64,000 nt of DNA from Zychaea mexicana (lineage: Eukaryota > Mucoromycota > Mucoromycetes > Mucorales > Lichtheimiaceae): contig NW_026516711.1 in assembly GCF_025766255.1 (NCBI RefSeq), positions 186,001-250,000 of the forward strand, written 5' to 3'. Below the pieces are notes generated by a model. It did no database searches, was not told where the DNA came from, and saw nothing but the letters and a program-made list of their open reading frames with translations. Shown one piece after another: positions 1 through 13,210 of the stretch. Positions within the stretch are counted from its first letter, which is position 1, and each line of letters starts with the position of its first letter. The translations under genes were made by a program, and so were the position numbers.

Positions 1-1990
1 TAACATGTGGGTTTTTATAATGTTAAAAGCAACGATGGTTCATCCACTTGGGGTTTAGCCATCCATGGGGACCAAGGCTTCATTGCAGTTTCTGCTAATA
101 GCTGGACTATCAATGTCTACAATATTGGTGAGATGACGAAAAGCGATCCTATCTTTGGCAAACGACGGCGGACTGTTGTGCCAGTAATGGATGGAGTGAC
201 GAAACGAGAATTGGGCGGACACACGGACAATATCCCTTGCATTGACTTTAATCGATCTGGTCGGTACATCGCTAGTGGCTCCATTGATCAAACATGTAGA
301 TTATGGGACTTGAAAACTGGACAACAGGCGACGATCCGTAAAATCGAAATGACTAGGCGAGAGAACGAGGCGTGGTATGTATATACCTAAAAACTGGAAA
401 GGTCTTCTTACTGGTAGAAATAACACAGCTATCGGCCCATTTGGCTGTGTATCATAGGTGCTGGTCTGTAAAGTTTATCTCACAGAAAGATATCATGGTG
501 GCACGGTGTACAGACAAACAAATTAGCGATGCCATTATGAGACGAATCCACAATTCTCGATCCACCGCATTGTCAGCGGTCGGTATGCGTAACTCAGCTG
601 CATTACCGATCTACCGTCTCAATATGGCAGGATTCGAAGGAATACACGCATTCATGCAACCATTCGAAAGCGACAACGACGAAGATGATATAGCTGAAGA
701 AGATGAAGACAACGATAACAATCAAAGAAGAAGGCCGTCAGATGCCATCGATATTCCAGACGAAGTGCGAGTTCCAGCTGCACAATTACAACAATTAGAG
801 CTTGGCAACGAAAGTCTGCAAGCTTTAAGAAATCGCGTTCAAGATTTTCGTCAGCTATTGGCATCTGGTCCTTTCGAAGAAGAAAACGACGATGATGTCG
901 ATGATGAATACGAGTACGACGACGACGAGCAACGACAAAACGACGAAGAAGAAGAGGAGGAACAAGACGATGATATATACCAAGGGCCAGATGAAAACAT
1001 CACTGCAGCCTGGCGACAAGGTGCTGAGCAATCTGGATTGCCTGAGAACCAGGATTTGATGGATTGGCTCAGCGATGAAGAAGATACTGCGGATGAACCA
1101 TTTCTACGACGTTTACCAGGTGGTCATCGATTGCTGGCTCCTGAGGAACATCGTGCGCTTGAAGAACAGATGGTTGCTGAGCGAGCTGAGACATTCCCGT
1201 TTCGATTACGCAATGTGCCGACAGAGGTGATCCCAATAAGTCAAAGTGGCTGGAGCGATACCGAATCGGACACTTCATCAAACAACTCAGAACCTGACAC
1301 TGTAATGGAAGCTGATGAGCCGAGTGGACCATGGATAAAGTCAATGATTCCACAAGTTATGCGGTGCTCGTCCCCTGTATCTCCATCAATGGAGAGCTTT
1401 CTTGACAACAAAATCAAGAAACGCAGTGACGAACTTATCATGCTTACTACGCCAAAGGATGTCATATTGCTGCATCCGACCATGACAAGGATGGTAACAG
1501 AACGATGGGAACGTAATGTTATTAGCAACGTCGATGTCCGCTCAGACAGGCTACTCACGGCAATGGATCGCCTCAATATGGTTGAATGGATTCCAGAGTT
1601 GGAGCTCTATGTTGCTGCTAGTCAAAAGGGAACAGTAGCACTTATGCGCGTGATCAAGGTCGAGTTAGAAAATGGGCAAAGCACGCTTGTTTTCAATAGT
1701 GAAAAGTATTTACCTGATTCTGGGCTGCGGAATAGCCCACTTTATGGTAAGAATGTGCTTATTGCGGGATTATAAGGAGGGAGAAAATACAGTAGAAACT
1801 AAACATCAAGGGGGATGTCGTGAATCGTTGCTATTTTATTCGCCTAGGAATGACCGTGCAAAAGGCGGAGCATGATCGAATGACATCGCCTACTTATTTG
1901 ATATACCTCTTCTATAATGATGGTTGCGTATTGGGATATCGAATATCTCGGAAAACTGATGAGCTGTTTGCGGAACCTATTATATTGTAA
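1..1990 (+). CDS. CRT10: CRT10-like WD40 protein (5' end outside window)
   Basis: Relative of CRT10, a WD-repeat protein that in yeast regulates ribonucleotide reductase genes. The window opens inside the gene; an in-frame TAA at 1-3 suggests the first few bases are intron. Exons are about 30-374, 458-1746 and 1848-1990, with introns 375-457 and 1747-1847, both keeping frame. Seen: the STWGLAIH motif, a WD repeat (GGHTDNIPCIDFN...SIDQTCRLWDL), a long Asp/Glu-rich insert (about 660-1010), then the CRT10-type block RLNMVEWIPELELYVAAS. The second intron restores PLYGMTVQ and a C-terminus ending YRISRKTDELFAEPIIL. Family assignment rests on these motifs; the role in nucleotide metabolism is inferred from yeast. 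Confidence 0.8.
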
Positions 1991-2484
1991 AATCATCATT
2001 GTGTACATTAAAAATTTGCTTCTCAATATAAATACCTGTTTGTCGAGTCTCCGTATGAACTAGTTACTGTCCACTCCTGCATAAAACAAGTTGTTTTTTG
2101 TTGACAGTGGGCACTAATTTATTGACAGCTGCTGATGCTGCTACTACTTGGTGATGGTGATACGAAAAATTACGCTCCTGAACACATGTCATTGTCTTTG
2201 TTTCTCTATTTATTTGCTTACATCTTTACGGACACCTTTACGCGTCCAACTTGTAAACACAGAGTCGGTAAAGGAGATCTTTTACCTTCTCGGGCCCGTG
2301 CGCATCAACTCACTGTTTGACTGTTTGACGCAAAAGGGATCTTCCGCCATTAAGCCATGAACTCCCCCACATGGCAAATGTTTATCCGAGCCAATCATGG
2401 CACGCTCATTAATTCACACAATAGTTCGCTGTGGGAAGCGCATTATACTCGCCTTCGCTGTTACCAACCACCCCAGCAACAAAG
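1991..2484. other. Intergenic, presumed 3'UTR plus promoter
   Basis: About 490 bp between the CRT10-like stop and the EH-protein start. No coding potential, RNA gene or repeat was recognised. It should hold the terminator of the upstream gene and the promoter of the downstream one. Confidence 0.4.
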
Positions 2485-5400
2485 ATGTCGTCGCATTGGG
2501 AATCGCTACTCACACCTCAGGAAGTCCATGCCTATGCGCAGTTTTTTTCTGCAGCAAATGGCAGTAAATCGACTGTTGTTAGTGGACCAGAAGCAGTTGC
2601 CTTCTTCGCGCGGTCAGGGATTCCTAACGAGATACTATCGGACGTACGTTTATAAGTTTGAACTTCGTTATATTTTATCCAGATTCTCACTAGTCCAGGA
2701 CTGATATTTTCAAATATACTTACTTGATAATCTCGATGTTTAGATTTGGGAAACTGCTGACCGAGACAATTTGGGATATCTTACTCCCGAAACTTTCTCC
2801 ATTGCGCTAAAACTCGTTGCGTGTGCCCAACATGGGCATGAGGTTGCAGAGCCCATCTTGTCAAGTGGTATGGAGTTGACAAAGGCAAAGGGGAAAGACT
2901 GCGGTATGGTGTAAGAGCAATATCAAGCATTCTAAATATAAAGATTTAAACATAGCCGTTCCACTGCCACAATTTGAAGGATTCAACCCGGACGCAACAA
3001 CGAGTCCTAATTCAAGAAACGATATCATATCTCCTGCTGAACGAGAAAAGTACCTCGGTATCTTCCGTGCCCATCAGCCTGTGCAAGGGGTTCTTGATGC
3101 CGAAAAGGTTAAAAATATATTCGACAAGTCCAAACTTCCAAACGAATATTTGGCGCAGATATGGCAAGTATACCGTGGCTCTCTGATATTAAATTATGTA
3201 TTACACAAATAATAAACATTAAGTTGTAGACGTGCTTATCAATTATGCATGATAACAATTAGGAACCTTGCTGATCTTCGCAAAGCCGGTAATCTGAACC
3301 AGACTGAGTTCGTTATTGCTATGCACTATATCGCTAAACTCATGGATCGCTCCATCACGACATTGCCGGCCCAGCTACCTGCCCAAATCTATGGCTCAGC
3401 TGCTGGATCCATCCAATCTTCGCCTGTCATGCGACGGACGAGTATGTCACCTGCGGCAATGATGCAGCAACGCCAGCTTACCGGCAGCAGTGTTAGCAGT
3501 ATCCCACCTCCACCCCCACGAACCCAGCGAAGCCGAACTGAATCCATCGAGTCGCTTGGAAGCATGGCATTTTCCGGCAATAACAGCGCTTCTTCTTCTG
3601 GATGGGATGTAACGCCACAAGAAAAATCACAATACGACATATTTTTCAACCAGATCGATACAAAGCGTATTGGTGCTGTTCATGGCAACGAGGCTGTTGA
3701 GTTCTTCAAAAACTCGCGATTGCCCGACACAGACTTAGCGCGAGTGTGGGACTTGGCTGACCTGGAGCAAAACGGACAATTAACGCGCGATGAATTTGCC
3801 GTGGCTATGCATCTCATCCAAAGCCGATTAGCAGGAAATCCATTGCCCAACGTGTTACCCAGAAGTCTGATCCCTCCTTCAACAACAGTAGCCGTTGATA
3901 GAATCACATCACCACAGCAACCATTATACCAGTCTCCTCCTCCCACGACAAGAGCACCATCACAGCCACTTGCTCCTCCACCTCCCCAACAGCCAGAAGC
4001 TGCGCAGGAAGACCTTTTGGGTGACTTCGGCGACAACGAAGAACTGACTACCGAAACAAATGCCGTTAATCAGCTTCAATATCAGATAAAGAATGTCCAG
4101 TCTACAACGGCACAAACCAAATCACAAAAGGCTGGTGTACTCAGCATACTAGAACAGAGCCGGAAACAAAAGGAAAACGTGGAAGCGCAAACAGCACAAT
4201 TGGCCAGTGCTCAACAAGCCGAAGGGCAACGACTGATCGAGCTGCAGAACACAATGCAATCCGAAGAATCAGAGTGGACGCGAGTGCAACGGGAGCACGA
4301 TACTGCCCAGAAGGAGCTAGAAGAAATTCAACTAGAAGTAGCCAGAATGGCGCAAACACTGGATCATGGTCGAACAGAGAGTGAAAGGTTGCGCCACCAA
4401 GTTCATGATGTCCAACAAGAAACGGCTGGTCTAGTGGGCCTATTAGAACGTCTGCGGATACATGTCAATAAGCAACGTTCTGTCGATTCCACATCTGCTG
4501 TCGCTGCCGCTCCCAGCGAGCCATCATCCAAACTTACCTTTGACGATGTATTCTCCCCGTCAGCAGCACCAGCAAGAGTAGCATCGCCAGCGACATCAGT
4601 GACACCGAATACTGAGGATGACTTTGACACGATCTTTGCGCCACAGCCAACAACGGCGGAGAAGCGACAGCCTCCTCCACCACCGCCACCATCACGACGA
4701 ACAACTGTACGACGTCAAGAAGCACCCCAAACAACAAAGAAGGCTCGTGCGCCACCTCCCCCTCCTCCATCAGCAACAGCAGCAGTAGTAGCCACAGTAG
4801 CTGCTACTGCTGCCACTGCGGCGGCCCTTGAATCAGACGAATCGGGAACCGAGACGACAACTTCTTCTGATACAGAAAGTGCATCCGAAGATGCCAAGAG
4901 CCTTAAGACTGAGTCACCCACTGCACCAACTGCTCCTAAACCACCTACAACATTGGAACCATCTGCCACAAATGATCAAGACACGAAATCTTTGGAGCAG
5001 TCAGCAGAACGTGAAACTGTGGATAAATCCAATGATACGGCGACAGAAACAACTTTTGAGGAACAGACACGGTCATTAGAAAAGCCGCAAGACTCTAAGG
5101 TCGATGAACTAGCTGATGATGAGGTTGCGGAATCAGATGCCAAGAAGACTCAGTCTTTGCAAGAGTCAGCAGAATCTGAAGCTGCTTCTATGCCTGTAAA
5201 GGAAGAACAACGAAAGACTGATTCATCGGATGAAGTATCGGATGGAGTATCAGAATCAGAAGCAAATGCAACACCTGACAACGCAGGAAAGGAATCGACT
5301 CCTACCGAGGAGGACCACCACGTTTTCATCGACTCCGGTCAAACCGCACCAGCTACCCTATCAAATGTTGAAGCAGGAACAATTGATGCATCCACTGCTA

Positions 5401-7487
5401 ATCAAAGCGTAGAAGAGGGAAAAGAACCTTCTTCCCAACTTACGGTCGAGCTGCCCAAAGAAGAAGACCGAAAGACCTCTGAAATCCTTGCCGATCAACT
5501 GACGCCTAGTCTGGATCAGTCTACAACCTCGAGCACAGTAGTAGATTTAAAGCAAAATCTTACAGAAGCAAAGCCTCAGGAAGCTCAAGAAGAAGCGTCT
5601 TTACAAGATCGAAATGAGAAGGAAATTGCTACCCCTGTATCATCCTCGTCATCTCAAATTGATGTCAAGGATATTCATACGAGCGAAACACAGGTTGATC
5701 AGCCCGAAGCGAATACCAAAGTGGCGCATGAATCACACGATCCAGCAACAGACCCTGTCTCCACAAGCAAAGAAGGTACTGCCGAAGTAAATAACAACAA
5801 CGATTCCAAACTGTTTGCAGAAACGCAAGACGAGCCAGAACAAAGGGCGTTTACGGATGCACCTATTCCAGTTGAGAACGAGGCGGATACAGAAATCGCA
5901 CGAGGAGAAGACACCAACGATGAATCAATCGTTAAAGAGGCAGCAGGACCAGTAGCAGCAGTAGCAGCAGCACCCGTTATTGAGGGCATGACTGTACTGT
6001 CAAAGGAGACAGAAGATTCTACAGATGACGATGTATCAACCAAGCAGGGTGAGCTGAAGAACGAAGCCACGACGGGCGTCGAGGGCCAGGGCTTAGATAC
6101 AGGTGTACAGGAGGGCGGACCGGTTGGAGAAGGTGACAATACGCAGACAAAAGATAAGGATACCGAATCAGACATCGAAGACGAGTTCTTATCGATCGAT
6201 GGCGATGACGCTAATCAAGACATGGACGCTGACGACGATCGCAAGACAATGGACAACGATAGCACCAATGCAAAGGACAGCGGTCTGCATGATGGCAAGG
6301 AGAACAAGCCAATGGATGAACAGACCGAACCGAGAATGAAACATAACCAAGACAAAGGAGAAGAAGAGAAAGCTCTAGTGGTGGATAAAGAACGTGCTGT
6401 AAGCACCTCATCATCTACCAAATCCGAGGAGGAAGGGGGCGAACGGGGGTCAGTAGATGACGCACACTACGTTGGTGGTGACTTGATTACTAGCAAAGAC
6501 GAAAGGTTACCCGAAGAGGAAATAAGCACACACGATAGTGGAACGCCCAAGAATTTCGCAGGATCCGTTTTAATGACAAGCGAGCCGAAAGAACATGTGG
6601 AAGAAGGAAGCCCGTCGAAGTCCAAGGAGCCCGAACAAGGTTTGTCGACGCATGGGGATAGTACTGCAAACGAGGAGGAGCAACGAAAAGAACAGCCAGC
6701 AAACGAAGATTTCGATGCTGTGTTTATGGAGCGACCAAATGATACAGAGCGATCATCGTCGGATGAAGGAGGAGGCGAGAGTTTCGAGATCATTTCTTCC
6801 ACAACAAGCCCCAACAAGGATCACCAAGCACTACCTGCTGCTGATGAATTCGATGCCGCCTTTGCGAGCGAGCTCCAGCAAGCCAAAGTAGTTAACGACT
6901 CGTCGCTTCTCAACCAGGACGACTTCGACGCAGCTTTTGCTGACGAGCTCACCGATGCTAAAGTTGTCCATAACAACAAAAGCGACAGCGAAAAGGGAGC
7001 TACAACGCAGGGAGATAAATTGAGTTGGGCAAGCAACTTTGGCGGATTTAACTTTGAAGACTTCGACTCGAAGAAGAAAGACGACGAGTGGGACTCTATC
7101 TTTGGTGGTGACGAGAGCAAAGCAGGGGGAACCGAGCATGTGGGATTCCAAGACGCGTTTTCTGCAAGCTTTAATAACAGCAATCATCATGACAATGCCA
7201 GCAGTAGCAGCAACAACAACAACAACAACAAAAATATTAATATTAATAGCAGTAATAACAGTAAAAATGAGCAAGGTACAACAGTAGCAGCAACTGAAGA
7301 AGAAGAAGAAGAAAGAAGCAACAAGGAGCCGCAGCAAGAAAGGGGAATACCGACTGTCGGTAGCAGTAATTTAGACCAACTAGTTATAATGGGTTTTGAC
7401 CGAGATTTGGCCAAGGAAGCTTTGGACAGATACGATCAGGATCTGGAAAAGGCGACCAACTTCTTGTTGGACTTGGCAGCTAAATAA
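2485..7487 (+). CDS. EDE1: EH-domain endocytic scaffold with UBA (Ede1/Eps15 type)
   Basis: Early endocytic-site scaffold that binds NPF-containing adaptors through EH domains and ubiquitin through a C-terminal UBA. Exons are 2485-2643, 2744-2903, 2956-3163 and 3263-7487, giving about 1583 aa. EH1 lies around residues 5-95 (IWETADRDNLGYLT), EH2 about 125-210 (IWNLADLRKAGNLNQTEF) and EH3 about 292-380 (VWDLADLEQNGQLTRDEF). A coiled coil follows at about 440-580, then Pro-rich runs and about 900 disordered acidic residues. Short repeats near the end (DEFDAAF, DDFDAAF) precede a UBA at about 1545-1583 (LVIMGFDRDLAKEALDRY). The third intron (3164-3262) starts with GC rather than GT; only that junction restores IWNLAD. 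The start is the ATG directly before the first EH domain; a second in-frame ATG lies 54 bp upstream. Confidence 0.93.
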
Positions 7488-8033
7488 ACAAGAACTTTAA
7501 TAAGGGTAAATATCTTGCCTGTCTCTTCTGAGATTGACAGCGAGCCACAAGGTTGTTATTCTGGGAATCTGGGGGGTGCGCAGGGGTATGTGAGTGTGTG
7601 TGTGTTAAATAGATAGAATATACGAAGGTCTAAGCGCCTTGGTATATCAGAACATCTCAATCTTTTTCACACAACACTTGCATACACTCGCTACTTCCTC
7701 TCTCTATCTAATGCTTCTTTCGCTGCCCCTTTTTTGTTATATTCTGATGTGTGTGCTGTGTGTAAAGTAAATTCTCCCTTACTGTTACTAACCTAACTCC
7801 TAAATGGACCAACAGTCATGCTTTCAGCTTGCCCCCAATTCTTTGATAAGTTTTCTCATTTCTATTTAGTCACAAAGGGGTTGCATAGTGTATTAGTGTA
7901 ATGTAGTCGATATGCACACACAGACTGACAAAATTATCGCGATGCATTTGGATATAAACAACGTATTGATTTCTTTTTTCTTTTTTTTTTCTTTCTCTCT
8001 TCACTTTCCTCTTTTACACTTACTTACTTAATA
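7488..8033 (+). promoter_or_regulatory. Intergenic with pyrimidine-rich promoter tract
   Basis: 546 bp between the EH-scaffold stop and the RGS start. A strongly C/T-rich tract runs from about 7970 to 8020, ending about 15 bp before the ATG. CT-rich stretches just upstream of the start are common in fungal core promoters. A GT-rich microsatellite-like stretch lies near 7588-7605. No gene was seen. Confidence 0.4.
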
Positions 8034-10114
8034 ATGGATCCTGGGGTCTCTCAACAAGCGTACACGTCAATGATGAAGTTCACCATTGATGGGCGCCCAT
8101 ACTTAAAGGTACAGTATAGCTGTTGCCAAGGGGTGAGGGTAATAGTATGCGGCAAAGGGACTTCATATTAATATATGCGCATAACATATAGGATATCCAC
8201 GACTTATTTGCAGCGCTGATCGTCCAAATTCCCCTTGACACCCATCGATATCTGTTCCGCAACTATCCCAACACTTTCACATCAGAAGACGCTATTCTAG
8301 CATTAGGCTCCCTGCGCTTCTCACACACCGCCCGGATGCCAGATCCAAACGACCCATCGAAGCTGCTGCGAACGACGACTACGACGACATTCAACATGGA
8401 AAAGGATATGGCAAAAGCATTATGCCAACAGTTTCAGCAGTGTCGACTAACTGAAAACGCCACCGACCCTCACAGCCGCTCCTTTCGTGACAAAGGCATA
8501 TGGCAGCTGACGCCCAAGGGTGTCTGTGTACTACAAGACTTTTGTGTTCGCACTGAAGCCGACATGGCCCAGCTGCGGAGACACTTTGGCCACATTGACC
8601 CTATCCAGCTTGTCCGATTGGAACGTCATGCCGACGACGACCAGATCATCTTTGGTCGGCAAAACTTGTCTGTCGTTTTTCGTATCATGATGACGTGCTT
8701 ACCTCAGGAGGGCGAACTCGAGAAAGTCAACAATCAAAGCACCAAAGCAACCTCATCATCATCGAGTACCAGAGGAGGCAGCGGCAAGTCTACTATCTCT
8801 GGCGCATCATCACAGTCTTCTGGATCAACAAACACGTCCAACCCAGCACCGTTTGCAATGACATCCAACATCTCGAGTGGTGACTCACGGGTACAACTAC
8901 TTGCAAACAATCTCTTGACCCATTCCAAAAGGGGTAGTAAGGGGGGTCCTACCACGCGGTCTGCCAAAAACATGCGCACAGTGTTCTCGACCCAGCTGGC
9001 CTGCGACTGGCTGACAGAATACAGTACCGTCTCGTCGCGGGAAGAGGCTGAAACCATCGTCAACGAGTTTCTTAAGTATGGCTGGATCGAGTTTCAGGAT
9101 CCAAAGCAGTCGGCACCCGCACGCGCTTCCAAAACAATTATGTTGATCGTTACTGGAAAAGGCAAAGAGGTGGTGGCTGAATTTGAGCACAAGGCTGGCG
9201 CTGCCGCCGCTACACAACAACAGTCCGTAGCAAGGTCATCTTCAACATCAAGCCTTGCACGCACACGATCCCTGCGCAGCCAATCCACTATACCATCCAG
9301 CGTAGACGAGGAGGATCAACAAACAACATTGCGTGAAATATTATCACAAGATCCAGAAGCAATCCATGATCCGCCATCCGCGACTCCAGCAAGACCCACT
9401 CGAAGCCGTCAAAGCACCTCTTCGAGCTCACGCCCATCAAGCACCGCCATCGATTATCCAGTTCCTGACACATCTTCCGTTCCATTGTCGCTGCAAAGTG
9501 GCAGCAACAACAAGGAGGATCCCAAAGAGAGCAACGCTGCGCGTCTCAAAGTCATCCTTGACGATCCTCAGCTGCGGTCACTATTCAAAGACTTTCTCAG
9601 GGCCAATTTCTGTGAAGAAAATCTGGACTTTTGGATCGACTACTCTACCCTGCGAAGGAAGTGTCGCAACCAAAGCCCGGCCATGCCCTCCCAGAACCAA
9701 AAGGATTTGCTAGAAGACGCTCACGATATTTGGTCCACTTACTTGGCCCCAGGTGCACGGTGTGAACTGAACGTTGAACACTCGTTACGTCAGGAAATGG
9801 CTCGCGTGGTGAACTCCATGGTGCAAGTCGTGCCCACTTTTACTCCAGGCCAGGCCAAACCCACTGTTGTTATCTCTACTCATTCCACATCTTCAGCGCT
9901 CCGCATGATGCTCAAGTGGTTTGATCGCGTTAACGAACACATTTGCCGTCTAATGGCGTCGGATTCAGTACCCAAGTTTGTTAAAACACCAAGATATCGC
10001 AAGATTAACGATTCGCGAGAGCGAGAGCAGCAAAAGCAGGTTCGGAAACAGCAGGACTCCGTGGTTGACAGCGAACTGTTTTCCAGCCCATCGTTTGTAG
10101 AAAACAAGGCATAG
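8034..10114 (+). CDS. DEP-RGS regulator of G-protein signalling (Sst2/FlbA type)
   Basis: GTPase-activating protein for a heterotrimeric G-alpha, the class that damps pheromone and nutrient signalling in fungi. Exon 1 is 8034-8108 (25 aa), the intron 8109-8191, exon 2 8192-10114; total about 665 aa. The first 200 residues form a fungal DEP-like region (DIHDLFAALIVQIP). A second DEP segment carries TQLACDWLTEYSTVSSREEA near residue 300. The RGS box at about 474-630 shows FKDFLRANFCEENLDFW and later MMLKWFDRVNEHICRLMASD. Ser/Thr-rich linkers separate the domains. Joining the short first exon extends the conserved start upstream of the methionine at 8336, so 8034 is preferred. Confidence 0.9.
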
Positions 10115-10224
10115 TCACACTTTTATTATAGCATTACTTTTTAATTATTTGTTTTCTGTTCACTCGCCCCACCCTTCAACATCCTGCTTTCCTTTCGTAA
10201 AATCTTGTAGCAATAAACTTTATA

Positions 10225-10531
10225 ATGAGTCTCGCACAATTCTATACAAAAATATTCGGACTGGGCATCTTTCTTGGTTCCGGTGTCGAGCTCATGCTGA
10301 TCAAGAGCAATTACTGTACGTGTTTATACATATATACTCCACACAACTTACAACTGGTTGCCCTCTTACTTAAGGATATAAACTCAATCGCGTCATGTTC
10401 TCTACATGATAGATCAAATGCTGGCTGCATCTGAAGCCAAGCAGCGGGCAAAAGAACAGGAACAAGAACAGCAAGATATCGAACGTTTCAAACGTATTGC
10501 CCAAGAACAACCACCGCAACAGAAGCAGTGA
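10225..10531 (+). CDS. Small single-pass membrane protein, 69 aa, unrecognised
   Basis: Two exons, 10225-10315 and 10413-10531, joined in phase across a 97-bp GT-AG intron. The product has a hydrophobic N-terminal segment at about residues 7-27 (FGLGIFLGSGVELMLI) followed by a highly charged Glu/Gln/Lys-rich tail. An N-terminal transmembrane segment with a short charged tail resembles small mitochondrial inner-membrane assembly factors such as Pet117, but no specific family was recognised. The intact splice sites and ORF next to real genes favour a genuine gene. Confidence 0.6.
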
Positions 10532-10795
10532 TAACAATCGTCGTAAAACACACGTACTTACAAAGATATCAATCACGTTTGCAAGAATTGAAAAACACGC
10601 ACCAGTCATATTCAGGAGCTATCAAGTACCTCCTCCTTGTCGCATCTACAACGTTTTATCTTACCCAAACCAACCCCCCACCCACACTCCCGAAAGAGCA
10701 GTCAGAAGCTTTTTCATGTACATATATAGAACCTTTTAATTTACTGTCGTCCTCGTCATCGTCATAATTGATCATCATTGCATACACTACTATCA
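10532..10795. other. Intergenic
   Basis: AT-rich sequence after the small membrane-protein gene. No supported coding region or RNA. Confidence 0.3.
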
Positions 10796-10848
10796 TGTCA
10801 ATTTCTACTTAATAATTTGACGTGTCAATTCCTACTTGATAATTTGAC
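10796..10848. repeat. 26-bp direct tandem duplication
   Basis: Two copies of a 26-bp unit beginning TGTCAATT and ending ATAATTTGAC lie at 10796-10821 and 10823-10848, differing at about two positions. They sit at the border between the gene cluster and the transposon-rich tract. Confidence 0.8.
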
Positions 10849-11790
10849 ATACGTGGTTATACTTTGGGTTGCATATATATCAAAAACATACTTCCGCAGT
10901 AGGAACATCAATGTTTCAATCGCCTTAAGCACATGTTTCCTTTTAAAAAATACGAATAGATCTAGCGAAACTTAAACACAAATTGACAAGATGACTACCA
11001 ACTGATTGTTTGCTTCCATAGAAATAGATGTTGCAGAAAATACAGATTGTGCTCTCTTCGAGTTTCTCGATTCAGTATGCAAAAGCACGTTCACAAGGGG
11101 TCACAGATATGACTGGGTCCGAATAGAATCACTGACACAACATGTGATACGAACAAGAATCAGACAAGAATCCGGTGAGATTTAATGAAAAGAGCAGCAA
11201 GCAGTGGCTTTCTCCAGTGGTCCACGATGATTGCTCTGCCTATTCCTGGCTAGTATATCAATGACTGATTGCTCGGATATACACACATCTTACGATATAG
11301 TAAACGATTTCCTTGCATGCATCACCACTGGTTTGGATTTGACACTTTAATATGTGTTTTGTTCATTTTATTATCTACCTCTTTTTATCTTTTTACTGCG
11401 TTAGTCTAGAAATGAAGGACTTAAATCTATAATAAACGTAGAGATTGTGTTTCTTTTATTCCAGCAGTAAACCAACAAAGCTCTTATGGTGTGATACTAA
11501 TTCATCCGCGTGATCGATAAACTATATATCAAGATGATAAAGCGGGGCGTATCAAAGCTCTCATATAAAACACTCCTTATTGTGGCATTTTTTACTGCTG
11601 TATCAAAGACGGACAGGGGGGACTGGCACATAAACTGTTCGTCTCAAATGATATGTGTTACTATCTTTACTGTTTTGTTCTAAGAAAGAAAGGCACCTTT
11701 TTGAACATGTTATACACTGCCATATTGCTGCAGCATCTAAACTATGAAAGCATTTTACTACTTAATTTTAAATTCGAGCTACCGTTTACA
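10849..11790. other. Gene-poor AT-rich stretch
   Basis: No open reading frame with recognisable protein character, no tRNA and no clear repeat. It is probably decayed transposon or spacer. Confidence 0.3.
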
Positions 11791-13210
11791 TTTTTATAGG
11801 GTATTTGGCAAAGGAGCACGCCACGAACAATAGCAATGAGCCCGTCGATATTTCGCTTCCCATTTTCGACGATGTCCTCTTTGACCAGTTCACTCAACTA
11901 TGTAACACTTCTTCCATTCGACATTACGTATACGAGCAAGTCCTCCATGACAGCACTGTTGCTATTATTTATAACGCAAATACTTGTTCTTTTTACCATT
12001 CGCGCAAAAGGTTATCCTTCGCAGTGTCAATACCAAGCAGCATGTGATTTTACACAGAAAATGATCCGAACCGCACCAGAGCTAGCAGCTGGACATCTTC
12101 ATCAGAGCGTCCAATAAAGAATTACTGTTCGCCTGGTACGGACGCCAGCAACTTGAAGCTACGAAGGGCGAAGCAATGACAATTCAGGAAAAACGTGTTG
12201 ACTTTATGAGCCTCGTCTCTGGCATATGGAGCCAAAGAACACTGGAGTGTAATATGGGTACAGGTGAAGAATACACAGACAGCTTGCCCTTGTAGCGCAC
12301 CATTTCGCCTATAAACTGAGCATTAGACTACCAGCACCAGCGAACCCCTGGCTTTTGGTACCTATCTCAACGTTTAAGGGATGGACATTTTTATAAGCTT
12401 GATTATTTTGAAGTAGCATGCAAGGTCCTCACCATTTCTTTCCAGCACATATAGCCATCGCATTTTGAACTATGCCAAAAAATTGCAACCATGTTACCAA
12501 GAGCATATCAGAAGAAGACACACACCAACATGTATCGACCTTGACATGAGTTACAAATCAAATGCATTACACTGGCAGAGCTCTATTGACATGCAGCAGT
12601 GTGATCAATCTGACGTATTCGACGTAGAATTACAATATCTCCAAGCGGATGGTTGACTTTTTGAAGCTGGATAGCGACCATTCTCTTACCAATACTGCTA
12701 TAACATCGCGACATCCTATGGTAGACAACGATACGATGCCTTATTCTACACGGATGCGAGCCGTCGTTTCTCGATTCGATCGCCAACCATACATCAAACT
12801 TACAGGTTCTTTGGCTACGATCCCACGAAACCAACACGACAATTACACGAGATCACCGGCAGTAACTGCAAGCAACCATGCTTACGAGGTTTGCAGCTAG
12901 ATAATGCTGCAACTGCTATGAGACCTCCAGCCTCAAGCATCGAGCCACTTTGATGAACCTTATCCTAAATGTCGCGCCAGGCTCAGCACAGAAAATCTAT
13001 GAGCGTCATACGACGTAGTCGACATCCTAAATTTCGAAATTTGACGATGGTTGCGACGTGGTTGCTTTCCCATTCACAAGACATCCTCCTCGAAACGCTA
13101 AGTCACGCACCAAAGCTGGTGTCATTGGCTGCGCTTAACAAACACGAAATCAATGAAATTATCCAAAGCATGGACAATTATTCCTTGCTTGCTCGGCTCC
13201 ATTAAGCGCA
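11790..13210 (+). pseudogene. Decayed coding sequence, family not recognised
   Basis: Protein-like patches in changing frames with many stops. Near 12100-12250 a frame reads ELLFAWYGRQQLEATKGE and VDFMSLVSGIWSQRTLE; near 12690-12890 another reads SYGRQRYDALFYTDASRRFS and FFGYDPTKPTRQLHEITG. These have globular composition and share orientation with the Harbinger pseudogene downstream, so they may belong to an older transposon. No catalytic motif was identified and no function is claimed. Confidence 0.4.

Noticed and set aside
5699..7337. Long minus-strand Ser/Val/Leu-rich frames opposite the EH scaffold
   Set aside because: Antisense shadows of the acidic, repetitive low-complexity region; no family character and the + strand frame is proven by EH and UBA domains.
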